NCBI GenBank assembly: GCA_973895155.1
Contig: OZ316894.1
Span: 1,984,001-2,048,000 of the forward strand
Direction of reading: 5' to 3'
From: Marsupella aquatica
Lineage: Eukaryota > Marchantiophyta
Length of the DNA stretch: 64,000 bases
Below the pieces are notes generated by a model. The model made no database searches. It was not told the DNA's origin and saw only the letters and a list, made by a program, of their open reading frames with translations. Both the position numbers and the translations under genes were made by a program. This document shows, piece by piece, positions 40,929 through 53,640 of this stretch. How positions within the stretch are numbered: position 1 is the stretch's first letter; each line of letters opens with the position of its first letter.

Positions 40929-41160
40929 CGATGAGAAGCTAGAGTTGGGGTTTAGGCATCTAGAGCGAAGTCTCTAGACCACAACTCTGGGGCCCCCACC
41001 CAAATTTATGTGGATGGAAACAACCATGGGATGCTATGTATGTCAAAATGATGATCATGCATGGTGATATTTGTCATCATTTCTATTAAGATTCAAATAA
41101 TGGGCATTTGAAGTTTGAATATGGAGATGAGAGGACCAAAAAAAGGAAATTATTTGTGGT
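40929..41160 (+). repeat. Dispersed repeat, copy A (partner at 60.46 kb)
   Basis: Shares with 60463-60680, in order, AAGCTAG.GT..GGGT.TAGGC.TCTAGAG, AAG.CTCT.GAC, CTCTGGGGCCC (CTCTAGGGCCC in the partner), ATTTATG...ATGGAAA, ATGATG and GGGCATT. The same GAGGCTTCACT motif occurs in the adjoining tandem array, so array and dispersed copies are probably one family. Confidence 0.65.
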
Positions 41161-41764
41161 AAAGGTCCAATGCATGCAAACTTACATGGTACTTTACACT
41201 TAATGCCCTTCTTAGTTTTTTTTCCTGGGGGCCTCACTTCCTTTCTTCCTACCCTATTCCCAATGAGTTTAATATCCTCAATTTTTTTCGAGAATTGGGA
41301 GAACTACAAATTTCCAAAAATGAGTTTCTTCCTTTCTTGCCACATTTCACTCATCCATGTGAGATGTACTACACGAGCAGAAAATAGGGTTTTGCTGCCA
41401 TCCATCTGGGTTGCAAAAGTCTATCCGAGCACCTTGACAAATGTGGAGGTCCATCCGGATTTCAGTTCCTCAGTTCAACAGTCACCCTAATTATAGTAAA
41501 AACTTTAGTAACCTCCAGTTAAATGTGAACTACGATTATTTGCAAGGTCTAAGGGTACCTCCCGCCTAGTGTACTCTAGCATAGTGATTTTCGAATCACA
41601 CAATAAAAAATGATTTATTAAATTTTGGGTTCCCAGAGACTAAAATTTAGGAAGAGTCACCCGATTACATGTCAAGGCTACTGTATCTCTTGTCGATCAA
41701 TGCCTATCCCAAGTGTTTACAATGACACTAAGTGCACACAACAGGCTGTTTATGTGTGGTCCGG

Positions 41765-41985
41765 CAAGTGTGCACTTAGAGAGAGGTCATGTGTGCTCAG
41801 GCAAGTGTGCACTTAGAGCGAGGTCATGTGTGTTCGGGCAAGTGTGCACTTAGAGAGAGGTCATGTGTGCTTGGGCAAGTGTGCACTTAGAGCGAGGTCA
41901 TGTGAGCTCGGGAAAGTGTGCACTTAGAGAGAGGTCATGTGTGCTTGGGCAAGTGTGCACTTAGAGAGAGGTCACTGTACTGTCG
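41765..41985. repeat. 37-bp minisatellite, six copies
   Basis: CAAGTGTGCACTTAGAG.G begins at 41765, 41802, 41839, 41876, 41913 (AAAG variant) and 41950, each followed by AGGTCATGTG and TG.T..GGG. The period is exactly 37 bp. Confidence 0.93.
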
Positions 41986-43064
41986 TTTCCCATGCTGCAG
42001 CGCAGGTTCGGCACGGGCGTCTGCGCCATTTTTATCCGCTCGAACACGGCAGCCTCGGCAACGTGCGTTGCCAACTCGTTCGGACACGCATCGGACGTGG
42101 CTATCTCCCAAATAACCCTATTATTGCGGCCAAGCTACGCTCAGAAGATTCAACGGCGGGAATCCTTTTTCAGACCAGCGCTCATTTTTCACCAAGCCTC
42201 CTTGCCGGGGACTCATTTACCGGTGCCGACCGTTTCAACGGCGCCGGGAACACCTTGCCCTTTTGGCACACCCATGTCCACGTCGGCGAGCTTCGCAGCC
42301 CTCGGATCATCAGGGCCTCTCGATCTAACGGGTCGCGGTTGCAAAAGTGCCCCCTACGATAATGGAAAGTGCTCTGCTCTCGACGTTGCTTGAATGAAGC
42401 CTTTTGGACTGACTTTTTTGGGGGGGCGAAGGGGAACTGTGGAGAGTGGAGATTCGATCGCTCAGTAATTGCGGATTGATTCCGAATGGCTCTCGAGTCG
42501 CGGGCTCGCTCTCACTCGAGGCTGATGAAGGGCAACACCCTCGAGGTTGAGGCAGACACGCATGCTCCGAGGTCCACCTGCACCGGTGCGTGCGTGCGTG
42601 CATGTTTGTGTCATTCTGCGTGGGGAGTATGCTGCGAATTTAGTTCATCGAATTGGGTCTATAATCACTCGGGACGAGGAGAAGGAGAACTGGTGACTAC
42701 AATTGTGCACCGACCCACTGGCCGGCTGACTGATTGTCTGATTGTTTGATCAACTCTGCGAGAACAAGAGGAATTGCCCTCTCGCTTGTTTGAGGAAGGT
42801 GCGTAGCCTGGTCTGGTCGAGCTTGAGGTGGTGATTCTTCCTCTCCTACGACTCTGGGTATCAATTGGGACTGAAACAGAAATTTGGTGTCAAGTAGCAG
42901 AAACAGAGATGAAGAGGTAGAGAAAAGAGGCAGAGGGCATCGTCAATCGAGCAAGGGAAGAGATTCTCAATTCGTAACACAGAGAGAGAGAGAGAGGCAC
43001 ACACAGACACAGAGGGAAAGAGAGAAGTGTCAATTGAGGCAGAGAGGGTGAAAGTATCACCGTG
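41986..43064. promoter_or_regulatory. Upstream region and 5' UTR of the DnaJ-ferredoxin gene
   Basis: GC-richer than the preceding sequence. A (GTGC)n run is at 42586-42602 and a (GA)n run at 42977-42995. Frames of 130-140 codons here lack any domain and look like open GC-rich spacer. The GA-repeat region directly before the ATG is typical of plant leaders. Confidence 0.4.
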
Positions 43065-45977
43065 ATGGGGGCCCCTAGCCTCCTCAAGCAATGCGAAGTG
43101 TTTACCAAACCAAAGCTCTCCATCAGCAGCATCAACGGTACTGTCTCGGGCACTGCAGTGTTACCGCAAGGCGTGCTCGCTGTCCCGCGGTCCCTAATTT
43201 TCACCTCCTCGACCTGTGGGAAGGTCTGTACTGGCAATCCACGAAGGGATCCCGTCAATTCACGGCTACAATCTGGATTCCTGTTGAGGCGCGATCAGTG
43301 CATTGCACAGGACCGATCTGCCAGCCATCAGAGGAGTGTTAGGTGCGAGGCTCACACTGGGAGGAGGGTGGAAGCAGCAGATTATGGGTATGATCTGTAC
43401 GAGCTCTTGGGTATTGGCAGAGATGCACAGCCAGAAGAGGTAAAGAGGGCTTACCGCTGGTTGCAGAAACGATGCCATCCCGATATTGCTGGTATCAAAG
43501 GCCATGATATGGCCATCCTGCTGAATGAAGCGTATGCCGTTTTGTCAGATGCCCATCGACGAGCAAGCTATGATTCGGTGAGTGCGAGAGTCCAATGGTC
43601 ACAATTCCCTTGAGATTCCGGATTTTCTGGGAGCTAAGGAGATGGATGGAGATGCTGAGCTTGAGCGCTTGACTCAAGAATCTCAATTGACAGAATGGGA
43701 CTCTAGGAAGTCGTTACAACCATGCACAGTTGACCGTAGAACCTTGAGCACCAGCAAGCACATATTGAATCAAAGTAGAAGCTCAGAAAACATGAACGTG
43801 GGTAAGAGTAGAATTTAAAAGAACATATACTGTTCACTGCCTAGTAGCTCGTGCGTTCTAGTTACTTGATTGTCTCTTACCTTTCTGATGGACTTCGCAT
43901 TGTAAATATTTTGCAGACAATTGCAGACAGGGATGAGTTTGCTGGATACACAGGAACCCCTCTGTACTCGAAGTGGTATGGGAAGTCAGGTGAAGATCGA
44001 GCTGTCTTTGTGGAGGAGACACGTTGTATTGGGTGCTTGAAATGTGCACTGGTTGCACCCAATACCTTTGCTATCGAAGCCAAGTATGGCCGAGCTCGAG
44101 CTGTAGGCCAATGGCTGGATGAAGAGGGCACAATCAAGGACGCCATCAGAGCTTGTCCTGTGGACTGCATCTCGTACGTTCTCCCTCCCCAAGTGTGTCC
44201 AGCTCTGCCTCCGGTTTAAGGTTACATCTAAGTTTACAGGTTACTCATTACTTGATTTCTACAATTTTACCTGGTGCTCCAAAAGCCTTTTCAATAGTTC
44301 TATCTCCAACTTTTGTGTCATACGAGAAAGTGAGAAGTGTGGGCGAATCCATAGTCGGTCGTTCTTGTAGTCTAAATAATTTCGCGTATTTACCACTCCT
44401 TACTAGGAATGGTTTACTTGTGCTTGACAAACGAGGTTTTGTGCAACAAATCATTCATAGTTCTGGAACATTTTCTGACGGAGTGCAATTCTCCCACCGT
44501 CTATCCTTACTTGTGTCCTCGACATGACTTTCTTCGTGTTTTCCAATTAGCTTGTCGATTGCAAGAGGTTTGACTTGAGGGCCTTTCTTTCCGGTGTTTT
44601 AGACTTGAAAGCTATTTCGTTTTTTATGACGTTTTCAAACTCTGTTGAACCTTCCTTTCAGACTGATGGTTTCGTCTGATGGCGTCTGTTGCGCAGTTGG
44701 GTGAAGAAAGATATGCTTCCAGCACTGGAGTTTATCATGTCAAAGCAACCGCGCTTGCAGATGGGAGCTAACAATTACAGCTATGTTGGGGTAAGGCGGG
44801 ATAATGTCTTCCAGGGGGCCGACAGATTTCTGAAGAAGTACGCTAAGCTTGAGGAAGTGCAAACCTCAGGCTTTCAAGTATGTTTCTTTTACCACTGCAA
44901 CCAATTTTTTGCCTTGCATTTGTTTGACGAAGGAATGGCGATGTAAGGAAATTGATAATTGACGAAATAATACTCGATCTTAGATTTTTCTTTCTTCTTT
45001 GGAAAGGTTCGAGTTCTAAAGGTTTGAAAAGACTTAAAACACCTTTTTTGGTTAGGCAAATTGAAAGCAAATTCTCTTCGGTTGCAAATGCAAGAACAAA
45101 TAGTGAATGGTCATACCCACGAACAGACTTACAGGATTAGTTGAATTTCTTCTCGGTGGATCTGGGGACAGCATATCAGGTTGGACATACTGAACCATGT
45201 GCGATAAAACCTTTGGCTATGCAGGAAACTCCAGCTCAGAAAGAGGCTCGGATAGCAGCTGTAGACACAATCAATATCAAAGCAGGCCGTTGGTGGTGGC
45301 ATGACATGATGGGCATACCCAATCTTACCTTCAGCAATCTGCGGGATTCCGAAGCAACAAAGGTGTCACAAGGTGCACTAGTCCCCATTTGGACAATAAA
45401 TACAACAGGTAGGAAAAACCAATTCGTCGACAACAACGGTCCAGAGAAGAAGCTCGCTATTGATGATGATGCAGATCTAGGACCCCTTTTCGAAGCTGCA
45501 AAGCGACGCAGAACTACAGGATCCTCCAAGGCACTCGACACTTCTGAGGAGGAAGAGTACTGGACCCCCAATGAGCCCATCAGTTGCCCTCTTCCCCAGA
45601 ACAACGTAAAGATGTCCAATCCCAGATCCGAATTTGCAAGTGATGGCTATGTCTTTGTTGGTGAATGGACTAGGCGAGCGCACAATTTTCGAGGGAATGT
45701 ACATGAAGGTCTGAAATACATAATATCAGCTGTTCCTATTGTCACGTCAGTGGCTGCAGCAGTGCTGGTTGGGATGAATGGTGGATCTGACCTTGCTGCT
45801 CGGTCAGAGGCTAGTCTCATCAGTGGGCCCTTACCAACTAGTATAACCTCTGGAGTAGAACTGCAATTACTCCTCACAGCCGTTGTGTGGTATATAATTG
45901 GAGCCGTAGGTTGTGAAGTAGCTATCTTCTTGACCGCTTCATTTGTCACCTTGAGAGAGAAAACGAGCAAAGACTAA
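43065..45977 (+). CDS. Plastid J-domain/ferredoxin protein (DJC76/77 type)
   Basis: Four exons (43065-43577, 43917-44173, 44697-44877, 45225-45977) encode 567 residues. Residues 1 to about 95 are Ser/Arg-rich and lack acidic runs, as in a chloroplast transit peptide. The J domain is at 109-171 with HPD at 138-140. A 4Fe-4S ferredoxin-type domain follows (C208, C211, C214 in CIGCLKC; C251 in ACPVDCIS). A conserved GRWWWHDMMG block is near 338-347, an acidic linker at 395-430, and two hydrophobic segments (about 482-500 and 529-556) suggest membrane anchoring. This matches the plant DJC76/DJC77/DJC82 group, proposed to couple HSP70 recruitment to redox state in the plastid. The longest Arabidopsis members are shorter than this, mainly because of the linker and the extended C-terminus. 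The start is the ATG after the GA-rich leader. Confidence 0.9.
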
Positions 45978-46334
45978 TTCCTTCAGTGAATGGAATTTGT
46001 CAGTTCTGTGCAGTTAAGATTGTTTAATCGTTCTATCTAGCGGCTAGTATTGCAAAGGTAGAATTAGCGTACAAGCCATCTAGAAAACCTGTAGATAGAT
46101 ATTGACTGTACATAATTCTGATTCGAAGCGATGGATGAGGAGTAGCGTAACTATGACTTTAGTTTCCTTTCATCTGGTTGAGTGTGAACATCAATCTGGA
46201 ATGCTGAAGGCTCGCTTTTTAGTGGGACCCCCCCGTGCTTTGTTTTTGGCATGTATGGGAGTGTGACAGGTGCGCATAGTTATCTTTGTTTCCATGCTTA
46301 AGGGATGCTGCGTTGAATTTGCTTACTGTGTTGA
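45978..46334. other. Convergent 3' spacer between the DnaJ-ferredoxin gene and ZIP4
   Basis: 357 bp shared by two tail-to-tail genes; it must hold both 3' UTRs, so the transcripts may overlap. Confidence 0.5.
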
Positions 46335-49300
46335 CTAAAGCTTCAAATCTTTGTCGGCCATCGGAGACTGCTGATTCTGTCGCACCTCTTTCAAACTGTC
46401 GATCATCGATAGCTTACGGTTCTCCATGTGGGGATCATAGTCCGCTAAGTCTATCGCCATTTCCATCCATGGTTCTGCTACGGAGAAGCGCAGAAATTTT
46501 ACTTGAAGTCCTGCTCTATTCCATGAAGTTGCTACCAGCCACTGCAATTCGTCGTGGGGATATTCACCCGGATCCAAACTCGCAAGTATTTCTTTCGCCT
46601 GTTTGTAGACGGCCATTACCTCGGGTCCGTCTTTACAGCGCTGGTCTGCTAATGTGATTAGGTTTCTTACAATCCACGCTACCAACTTGTAGTCAGGGGA
46701 AGGTGAATTTAACATGCTCTTAAGCGCTAGACGATAAGCTGTGCTGATAACGTCGGTGCTTTCGCCCCCTAGGCCAAGAGTTTTACTGGCCTCCCGTGCC
46801 ATGTGGAGAAAGTATTTTGTCTCGAAACCAGGCAGACTAGCACAGTGCTGGAGTATATCGATCTGGGATTTGAAATCTTTGGTACGATTCTTGATTTCGA
46901 ATCCAAGAAGGCTGAGATAGATTTCGGAACTATTCTTGGTCACATCTGCGGGATCCGTACTCATGGCGAGAGCTCTCTGTACCTGGATGTTGTCAGGAAT
47001 TAAGCCTAAAGGAATCAGGATTCAGGAATGAAAACATCAATAATACGTCAAGGATTAAACAAAAATGAATGCGACCTCGGGAAGTAGACCAAACCCGAAG
47101 ACGACTTTAAGGAATAAACTCGTCATCACGACAAAATCCAATACGATGAAATAATAAATTCCGTGGAACTTGATTCGTAACAGAATCTGACGAAGTTCAT
47201 TGTTCATTTACCTTTCTGCATTTCTCAAGTATTCTCGAAGCTGATCTCAAGCAATCCTCTCCAGTGCTGGAGGCCAGGAGGGAAGACGTCGCCAAGAGCA
47301 GAGATTGTTGGAGGGAACGGAGATTCTCTTCCGTGTCGGGCAGAGAAGCATAGAAGTCTGCCGCACACGAAAAGTAATCTCCAGCAAGTTGCCATCCAAG
47401 AGTATTCTTTACAGCGGCTAGGCCGTGGTTCCAAGATGTGATGGCAAACCAGTTCGCTTCTTGTTCGCCGGCATTCCCGAGACCGAAGAAAGCGTCCAAC
47501 CCGCAGTCTAAGAGCCGCGCCTGAGCTTCTTTCAAATACTTTACCGCTACGGTTCGGTGTAATGGTTCATCTTGCAAGGCTAGGGAAACGATGTTTCTGA
47601 TCACGACAACGTCCCTCGCGCCCGCGTTACGTTGTTCTTGAGGTAAGTTTAGGTACATCGAAAGTGCAGTGATAGCAATTTTTGTGCTGTTGCAAGTCAG
47701 TGCTTCATGAGAAGCGAGAGATAGATACTCGGATTCGAAGTCGGAGCAGCGGGCCATTTTCGCCACCTGCTCAGCTGCAGCTGCTTCGTTTTTCGTTTGC
47801 AGGTGAATCTTGAACTGGTGCAGGCAGTGACGTCCAAGCAAGAGATTCGCCACTATCGTCAGGTCATAGAGGTAACAAGATTAAAGCAATATGAAACAAG
47901 GGAAATTACTATAGCATAGAACCAAATGAAAAAGCATACAGAGTGTTTGGATAATACACTCCGTCGAAAGAAGATCTCGATAACTTGAAACTCTGTCGAA
48001 GTTAAGTCAAAATTAAAGCTAGAGAAACGAAAAGTCTGGTACGAAAAGGACTGGATATTCTACAACGGGAGCTGAGTGACACAAGCACTTTCGATAAACA
48101 GTGAATTAACTTTTCCTTGATGTGATTGGATTGACCTCTACCTTCAAGAACGCGCATGCAATATTGCGATCGACCTGCGGAGAGAGCGAGCCACTGAGTG
48201 ATTAGCGCAGGAGCCCGGTGGCAGTTTGGACATGACTATTACCGCATCTGTGGTAAGACTGATCCGCAAAATTTTCATGCACTGAGACGTTAGATGAGTT
48301 CTCATATTCATTCAACTTCTAGAGCTTTATAAATGTTTGTATTAGAGAAGCTGAGCTAGTATCGGTCACCGAGCGCTGCATATCAACTATCATTGACTTT
48401 ACAATGAGCGCTAGGAACTTCGGAAATGAAGCATATATAAACGAGATACCTTCTCTGCTTCTGTCACGTACTCAAGGGCTCTGTCATACTGCATGAGTGC
48501 GAGGCGACAGAGGCACAACACACGAAAGGCCTTAGCACGTGGCAGATTGCTTTCCGATCCACGGGGCAGATAGAGCATAGATGTTTCAACGAGCTTGATG
48601 CAAGTCTCGTACTCTTTTGCAGCAAAGAGTTCTGCTCCACTGCACGCACCACGATAGATGTGAAGAACTTAGACTGGCGAGACTAAGTAAGTACGCATCT
48701 TCGTAATGCACGTAGCGGCTACTGAGAGATACTGCTTTGCTCGACCGGCGATTGTCTAGATGATAACGACAGCTTATATCAGCTTGAGGTCTGAAGATTT
48801 CAATGCAGAGGTCAGTCCAAGGATCGAAAACCGTCGACCGTCCTTTCCAGTCTTTTACATAATCGGCAAACGGTTGTTATTTTTGTAGGGACGGGTTTAG
48901 AGGTGTTTTGTTTTTCCAAGAAGTTCAAGCAGACGAAAACACTGTCGATCCCGGTGTCGATATGGGCTGCACTAACTGTCCTGTTTGACAGTTTCTTATG
49001 AACGGACGATTGTGTATACGGCCGCGAGGACGGCTTAAGAGCGTCTCAGAGATCCTCCAGAACTGTATTTAAAACTAGTGATCAATGAACTAAAGCTGCT
49101 AGAAAGTACAGGAGATAATCTCCAGGTAGGACTAATGAAGAGATCAGTAGTTTGTCATCAACTAGTTACTAGTTCAAAGTTGAAGAGAAGAAATGCATAG
49201 TAACGCTGCTTCATTCAGCCCTTACCTGTTCCAGAGAAGAGCATGAATACATATCTGCTCATTGCTACCAGACTTAGCGTTCTCCGGCATGCCACGTCCA

Positions 49301-50631
49301 TCATGATCGACGCCAGTGACGGTTGTCACAACGCCCTCGTTGCTAGCAATTTCTACGACGACGTCTAGTGATTGAACCTTGCTCACTGCATCCACATCAG
49401 GTAGCCGCCGCCTCAGCAAGCACTCTAGTATCCTGACAGGGAGGCTCTTACGCGAGGGATACCGCGAGTGAAGTACAAGAAAGGCGCACTTGGCAGCCTC
49501 CAAACGATTGGGATCCTGAGTCACAGTCTCGATGCCGGACATGCAGACCTCGGAATTGGCAGCGTTGTCGTGAACGAGGGTCATGAGCTCTTTCTCAGCT
49601 TCTTCGTACCGGCCTAATCCGGCCAGAGCTTTCAATGCATAGTATGAGGCACATGGATGGTGGTTAGGAGCTGATTTGAGAACCGTCAGGCACTTGAGGA
49701 CCCTCTCATAATTCTCATTTAGGAGATGAGCAGCGGCCAGGTAGCGCAGGATCTCTACCTTCACGTTGTCCGGTATCAGACTGGCGTTGGAGCCCGCCGG
49801 GTCAATTACCTCAGAAGTACTACAAGAATTGAGAGCAGCGGGAGTAGAAGAAATAATCTCGAACGCTTGCTCTAAGTACTTAATTGCATCCGTTTTAGAG
49901 TCGGTGTCTTCTTTCTCCAACAAGCTCCGTCCAAACTGAAAATAGTGCTGAGCTAGTTGCGCATTTCGTTCAGGGAGGATTGAAACCAAGCCTCGCGCCT
50001 TGGCAGAAAGGCAGGAAGCGAGGTCTCCCTGAGATAATTCCCACGCAGTTTCCGATCTAGCGATGTACAAGTCAAACAGCAATTCTTGTTCTGCTTTGCT
50101 TCTAAGCGTACCATTTCGCTCGTGCACTCCGTTCGCTTTTGACATCAGCCCTGTAACCTTCTCGAAGCAGACAGAAGCTTGTTCGAATCTCTTCAGCGCG
50201 GCCCAGATGACGCCTGTTCTTAAGAAGAACTGAGAGATTTGGAGATAGCCGGAGTCAATTTCGTGCAGGTCTCCAGCCAGTAACAATAAATCGCACGCGA
50301 TTTGGCGGAGTCGGGCATGATCCTCATCCAGTTTCTCGCCTGGCTGCAAGCAGTTCGCAGTAGTGACGCAACAATTCCAGATGGCGTAGCTCTTCATCCC
50401 AGCCTCCAAACTCTCGACCGGAGTGAGGTTCGACGGCAGATTCGCTACGCATTCGCGCAATTGAAGTATCACTTGGGGAGTGATCATTGGAGTCATAGCC
50501 GAGGTCATATCCACCAAGTCCTCCACCAGAATCTCCAACTTCGCCAGACGTCGCGAGGCGGAAGCACAGCTCAGCTGCTCAGTTACTTCCATGGCGATTC
50601 CTCCGTCTGGCATGTTCGAGATTCGAGGCAT
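46335..50631 (-). CDS. ZIP4: ZIP4/SPO22 TPR-repeat meiotic crossover protein
   Basis: Five exons (49226-50631, 48450-48639, 48142-48174, 47212-47814, 46335-46982) join in phase to 959 residues; Arabidopsis ZIP4 is about 936. The protein is an all-helical TPR solenoid. Conserved landmarks include EDHARLRQIACDLLLLAGDL, a TGVIWAALKRFEQASVCFEK repeat, the ARSETAWELSQGDL segment, AAAHLLNENYERVLKC, LKALAGLGRYEEAEKEL, ICIHALLWN, LFAAKEYETCIKLVETSMLY, RAKAFRVLCLCRLAL, NIACAFLKFKI, SLASHEALTC and EANWFAITSWNHG. Known role: a ZMM-group scaffold with HEI10, SHOC1, MSH4/5 and PTD that promotes class I crossovers in meiotic prophase. The first exon carries almost half of the protein without an intron. The 33-nt exon 3 (VDRNIACAFLK) is easily missed by gene finders. 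The start could be Met1, Met7 or Met14. No break seen. Confidence 0.93.
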
Positions 50632-51120
50632 GTTTCACCGACTAATTCAGAATGAGAGAACGCATTGAACGGACTCTCTCCGAAGGACAAATCCAAAACA
50701 AGATCCCCTTGCCTCCGGAGTATTTACTACACGTCGAACAGAATGTGCGTTGAGTGTCAGTACGCAACAAACAATTCGACCAGAGATCGACGAATTGGAA
50801 TCAGAAAAGAAGCGCCGCTGCTCTGAGCGAGGACGAGGACACGAGAATGGACAATCAGCTCGACGATTGTATCTGAGCTCCTTGCCAACTGCAATTCTCT
50901 CTCGTACAATCGCCTCCTCGTTTGTGTACTCTCTGGCTTCCGATATTTTTCAGCATTAGAATCCAATTTCAAATGTACTTTACTACACTGAAATTTACTT
51001 TACTACACTGAAATTTACTTTACTACAGTAGTTGTATGATACCTGAGGTCTGGGCATTCCTGCACCTGGTTTATAAACGAGAACCCCTGCCCAAATATCT
51101 GTTGCAGTGTGTGATTTTTG
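50632..51120. repeat. ZIP4 upstream region with 20-bp triplication
   Basis: Short putative promoter and 5' UTR of ZIP4, then a run of three near-perfect 20-bp units (ACTTTACTACACTGAAATTT) at about 50977-51026. Confidence 0.7.
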
Positions 51121-51124
51121 TATC

Positions 51125-51300
51125 TATAGGGTAATGACTCTTTGGTCTGGGGTCAGGGTTACTAGTAATGTATAGGGTAATGATTCTTTGGTCTGGCGTC
51201 AGGGGTTATGGTCTGGGGTCAGGGTTACTAGTAATGTATAGGGTAATGACTCTTTGGTATGGTGTCAGGGGTTATGGTCTGGGGTCAAGGTTACTAGATT
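51125..51300. repeat. Compound tandem repeat (46/66 bp)
   Basis: TATAGGGTAATGA.TCTTTGG begins at 51125, 51171 and 51237, with GTCTGGGGTCAGGGTTACTA repeated between. Degenerate related phrases (AAGGCACTAGATTATGAGAA twice) continue near 51860-51950. Confidence 0.85.
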
Positions 51301-52276
51301 GTAACCCTGTGACCTAGTGTAACATGTGACCAGAAAGTGAGATTGAATGTTCACTTGTGGCAACTGCTAAATTGTTGGAGCTTTGTGGGAACAAGTTTCA
51401 GACTAGAATCTCATTTTCATATTTAATACCTGTTAGAAAAAAGATTACCAGGTCAAACTTTCTGGGCACAGGGTTATGGAAATGGTTAGTATCACCTAGT
51501 AGAAAAGGATACACATTGGTAACCTTTCTTCCTGACACTAATTAGGTGAAAATATTATACTCCTATCAATTTCAGGGCCAATTTCAGCGCACTAGATTAT
51601 GTATAGTTTGGACAGAGGTTACTAGCTGTAAGAGTCTGACCAGAAAAGAAAGTGACTAAAACCTGACCGGCCATTGAGCAACCCTCAGCTGAGGCAGTCC
51701 TTATGGTATGTCAACACAGTCCGGACTGGACAAAAAGTTAACAAGCAAGACTTTTCAGGCATGAGATTATGGATATAGTAGGGGCCTCTAGAAATCATGA
51801 CTCACAGGTGACCTTTGGTCCCTACTCAATTTAGGATAATATAGTAGCATGTGACTTGAAGGCACTAGATTATGAGAATAATAGCGTGGAATAGATAGTT
51901 AGAATAGTAGCATGTAATTGGAAGGCACTAGATTATGAGAATAGTAGCATGTCATAAAAATGGTTACCCCCCTATACAAAAGTTAAGGTTCCCACTTATG
52001 GTTAAGTACAGGATAACCAATGTATGGGCAAGGTTACTAGGGTGTAAACCTTTAGTCCAGAATGTGAGAATAAGCTGACAGTGTCAACTGGGAAGTTTTT
52101 TGAATATCCATGTAACAGGGAGACTGACTAGAACCCTACCCAAACCTTGTTTATAGTATGTAAATTTTGTTTGGAAAAAAGCTATCCTGTTGTATATTCC
52201 TGGGCATCAAATTATGAGAATAGGAGCCCTGATTCGGTTTTCTTTTCTTCATTGCTTGTGCAGGCATGAGAGAGCT
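51301..52276. other. Repeat-derived intergenic sequence, no gene
   Basis: Many echoes of GGTTACTAG, AGATTATG and GACCAG phrases, with no protein frame; it looks like an old degraded tandem or retroelement domain. Confidence 0.4.
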
Positions 52277-52690
52277 ATATGGTGAATCCATCTTCCAGTA
52301 TTTTGTCTTATTCAAACTTCTTTTCTTGTGTATTTTAGTTCAATGTGTCTTACCAAGGTGCATCCCTTGTATACTTTAGAATTTGAATTTAATCTGGCAC
52401 CCCTCTAAATTTTTCAATCTTTGCCATACTTTTTGATCCCTTGTATACTGCCATACTTTTTTATCATCCACCCTCTAAAAAAGCTCACAGAAGTTCTAGC
52501 CCTTAGTGAAGAAGAAATGATCTAATTAAAGTGCACTCCTCATGTCTTTAAGTTCTACTCATGGTTTTGTGTCCTAAATTTATGGTTTTAATTCATTTGA
52601 ATGTCATTACCTAAGATAAGTACATAATTATCTTTACTGGTGTATTGTATGTGCAGAACCCAATACCATAGACTTAAATTTTTCCTGTTC
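52277..52690 (+). repeat. Dispersed repeat, copy B (partner at 10.53 kb)
   Basis: TGGTGAATCCATCTTCCAG, ATTTTGTCTTATTCA, TTCAATGTGTCTTACCAAGG, AAGTTCTACTCATGG and CCTAAATTTATGGTTTT are in the same order and orientation as at 10528-10930. Confidence 0.65.
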
Positions 52691-53340
52691 ATTATTACTT
52701 TTCTTTAAATGTGCACTTTTATTCTTGTACCTTATGTGCACAAATTTTCAATGTCAGGCTTCCTAATCAATGTCCTATGTATATTTGCCACAAAAAAATA
52801 AGATCACCTGTATTTCACTAAAAAACTTAAACTTTTTGCTAGAGGACAAAATAACTTTTCATGGATGAGTATGCTATATGCAAGCATGAGAGAGCCGAAC
52901 CTGAACCTGATAATAAGGGCATAGACTATAAAGGAATCTTTCCCAGGCCAACAGGAGGATACCCAATCAAATTTATTGAGTCCTGGAAGTACTACTAAGG
53001 ATTTCCTTAGGTCAGATTTGGACTTCTCTCAAATGCAACCTGATACTTTCAGTTATCAAAGCCTAGACTTGGGTATCTTTGAATCGCCAGTAAATTATAC
53101 AGCACAAAAACTTTTTCCTTGCAATGTCATTGCAATAGGTACATGAATGCCCATAATATGAAAGACAGCAAGAAATATAGCTTGCTATTGTAGCCACTAA
53201 ATTTGATCTGACAGCTAGGTCAGGAAACTGAAGATCTTCTTCATCATGTTCAAGGCATCCTGTCCCATCATGACGAGACATAAATATACATATAGGTAAA
53301 ATATCTTAAAATGACAAGTTATTTCAAAATGCATGCTGGG

Positions 53341-53640
53341 ATGTATGCAAGCCAAGATAAGTATCTTGATAAAATATAATGTTGATGGTTTACAGCTTCC
53401 GGCTATTTCTGTTTCTGGCTTTTGATGGGTTTAAATCTAAGCTCGTATGTTTATTTTTCTTGATTGATTTATGTTTTCTCAGTTGAAGGGATGTCTGCAA
53501 GCCAATATACTTATATGGATAAAATATAATGTTGACGGTTTACAGCTTCCGGCTATTTCTGTTTCTGGGTTTTGATGGGTTTAAATCTAAGCTCGTATGT
53601 TTGTTTTTCTTGATTGATTTATGTTTTCTCAGTTGAAGAG
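53341..53640. repeat. Tandem duplication of a 150-bp unit
   Basis: Units 53341-53490 and 53491-53640 are almost identical from AAAATATAATGTTGA through TTTACAGCTTCCGGCTATTT, GGGTTTAAATCTAAGCTCGT, TTGATTGATTTATGTTTTCT and CAGTTGAAG; only the first 30 bp have drifted. Located 300 bp before the NAA50 start. Confidence 0.95.

Noticed and set aside
41937-42393. 130-140-codon plus-strand ORFs after the 37-bp repeats
   Set aside because: They begin inside the minisatellite; the remainder is GC-rich spacer with no domain and lies in the upstream region of the DnaJ-ferredoxin gene.
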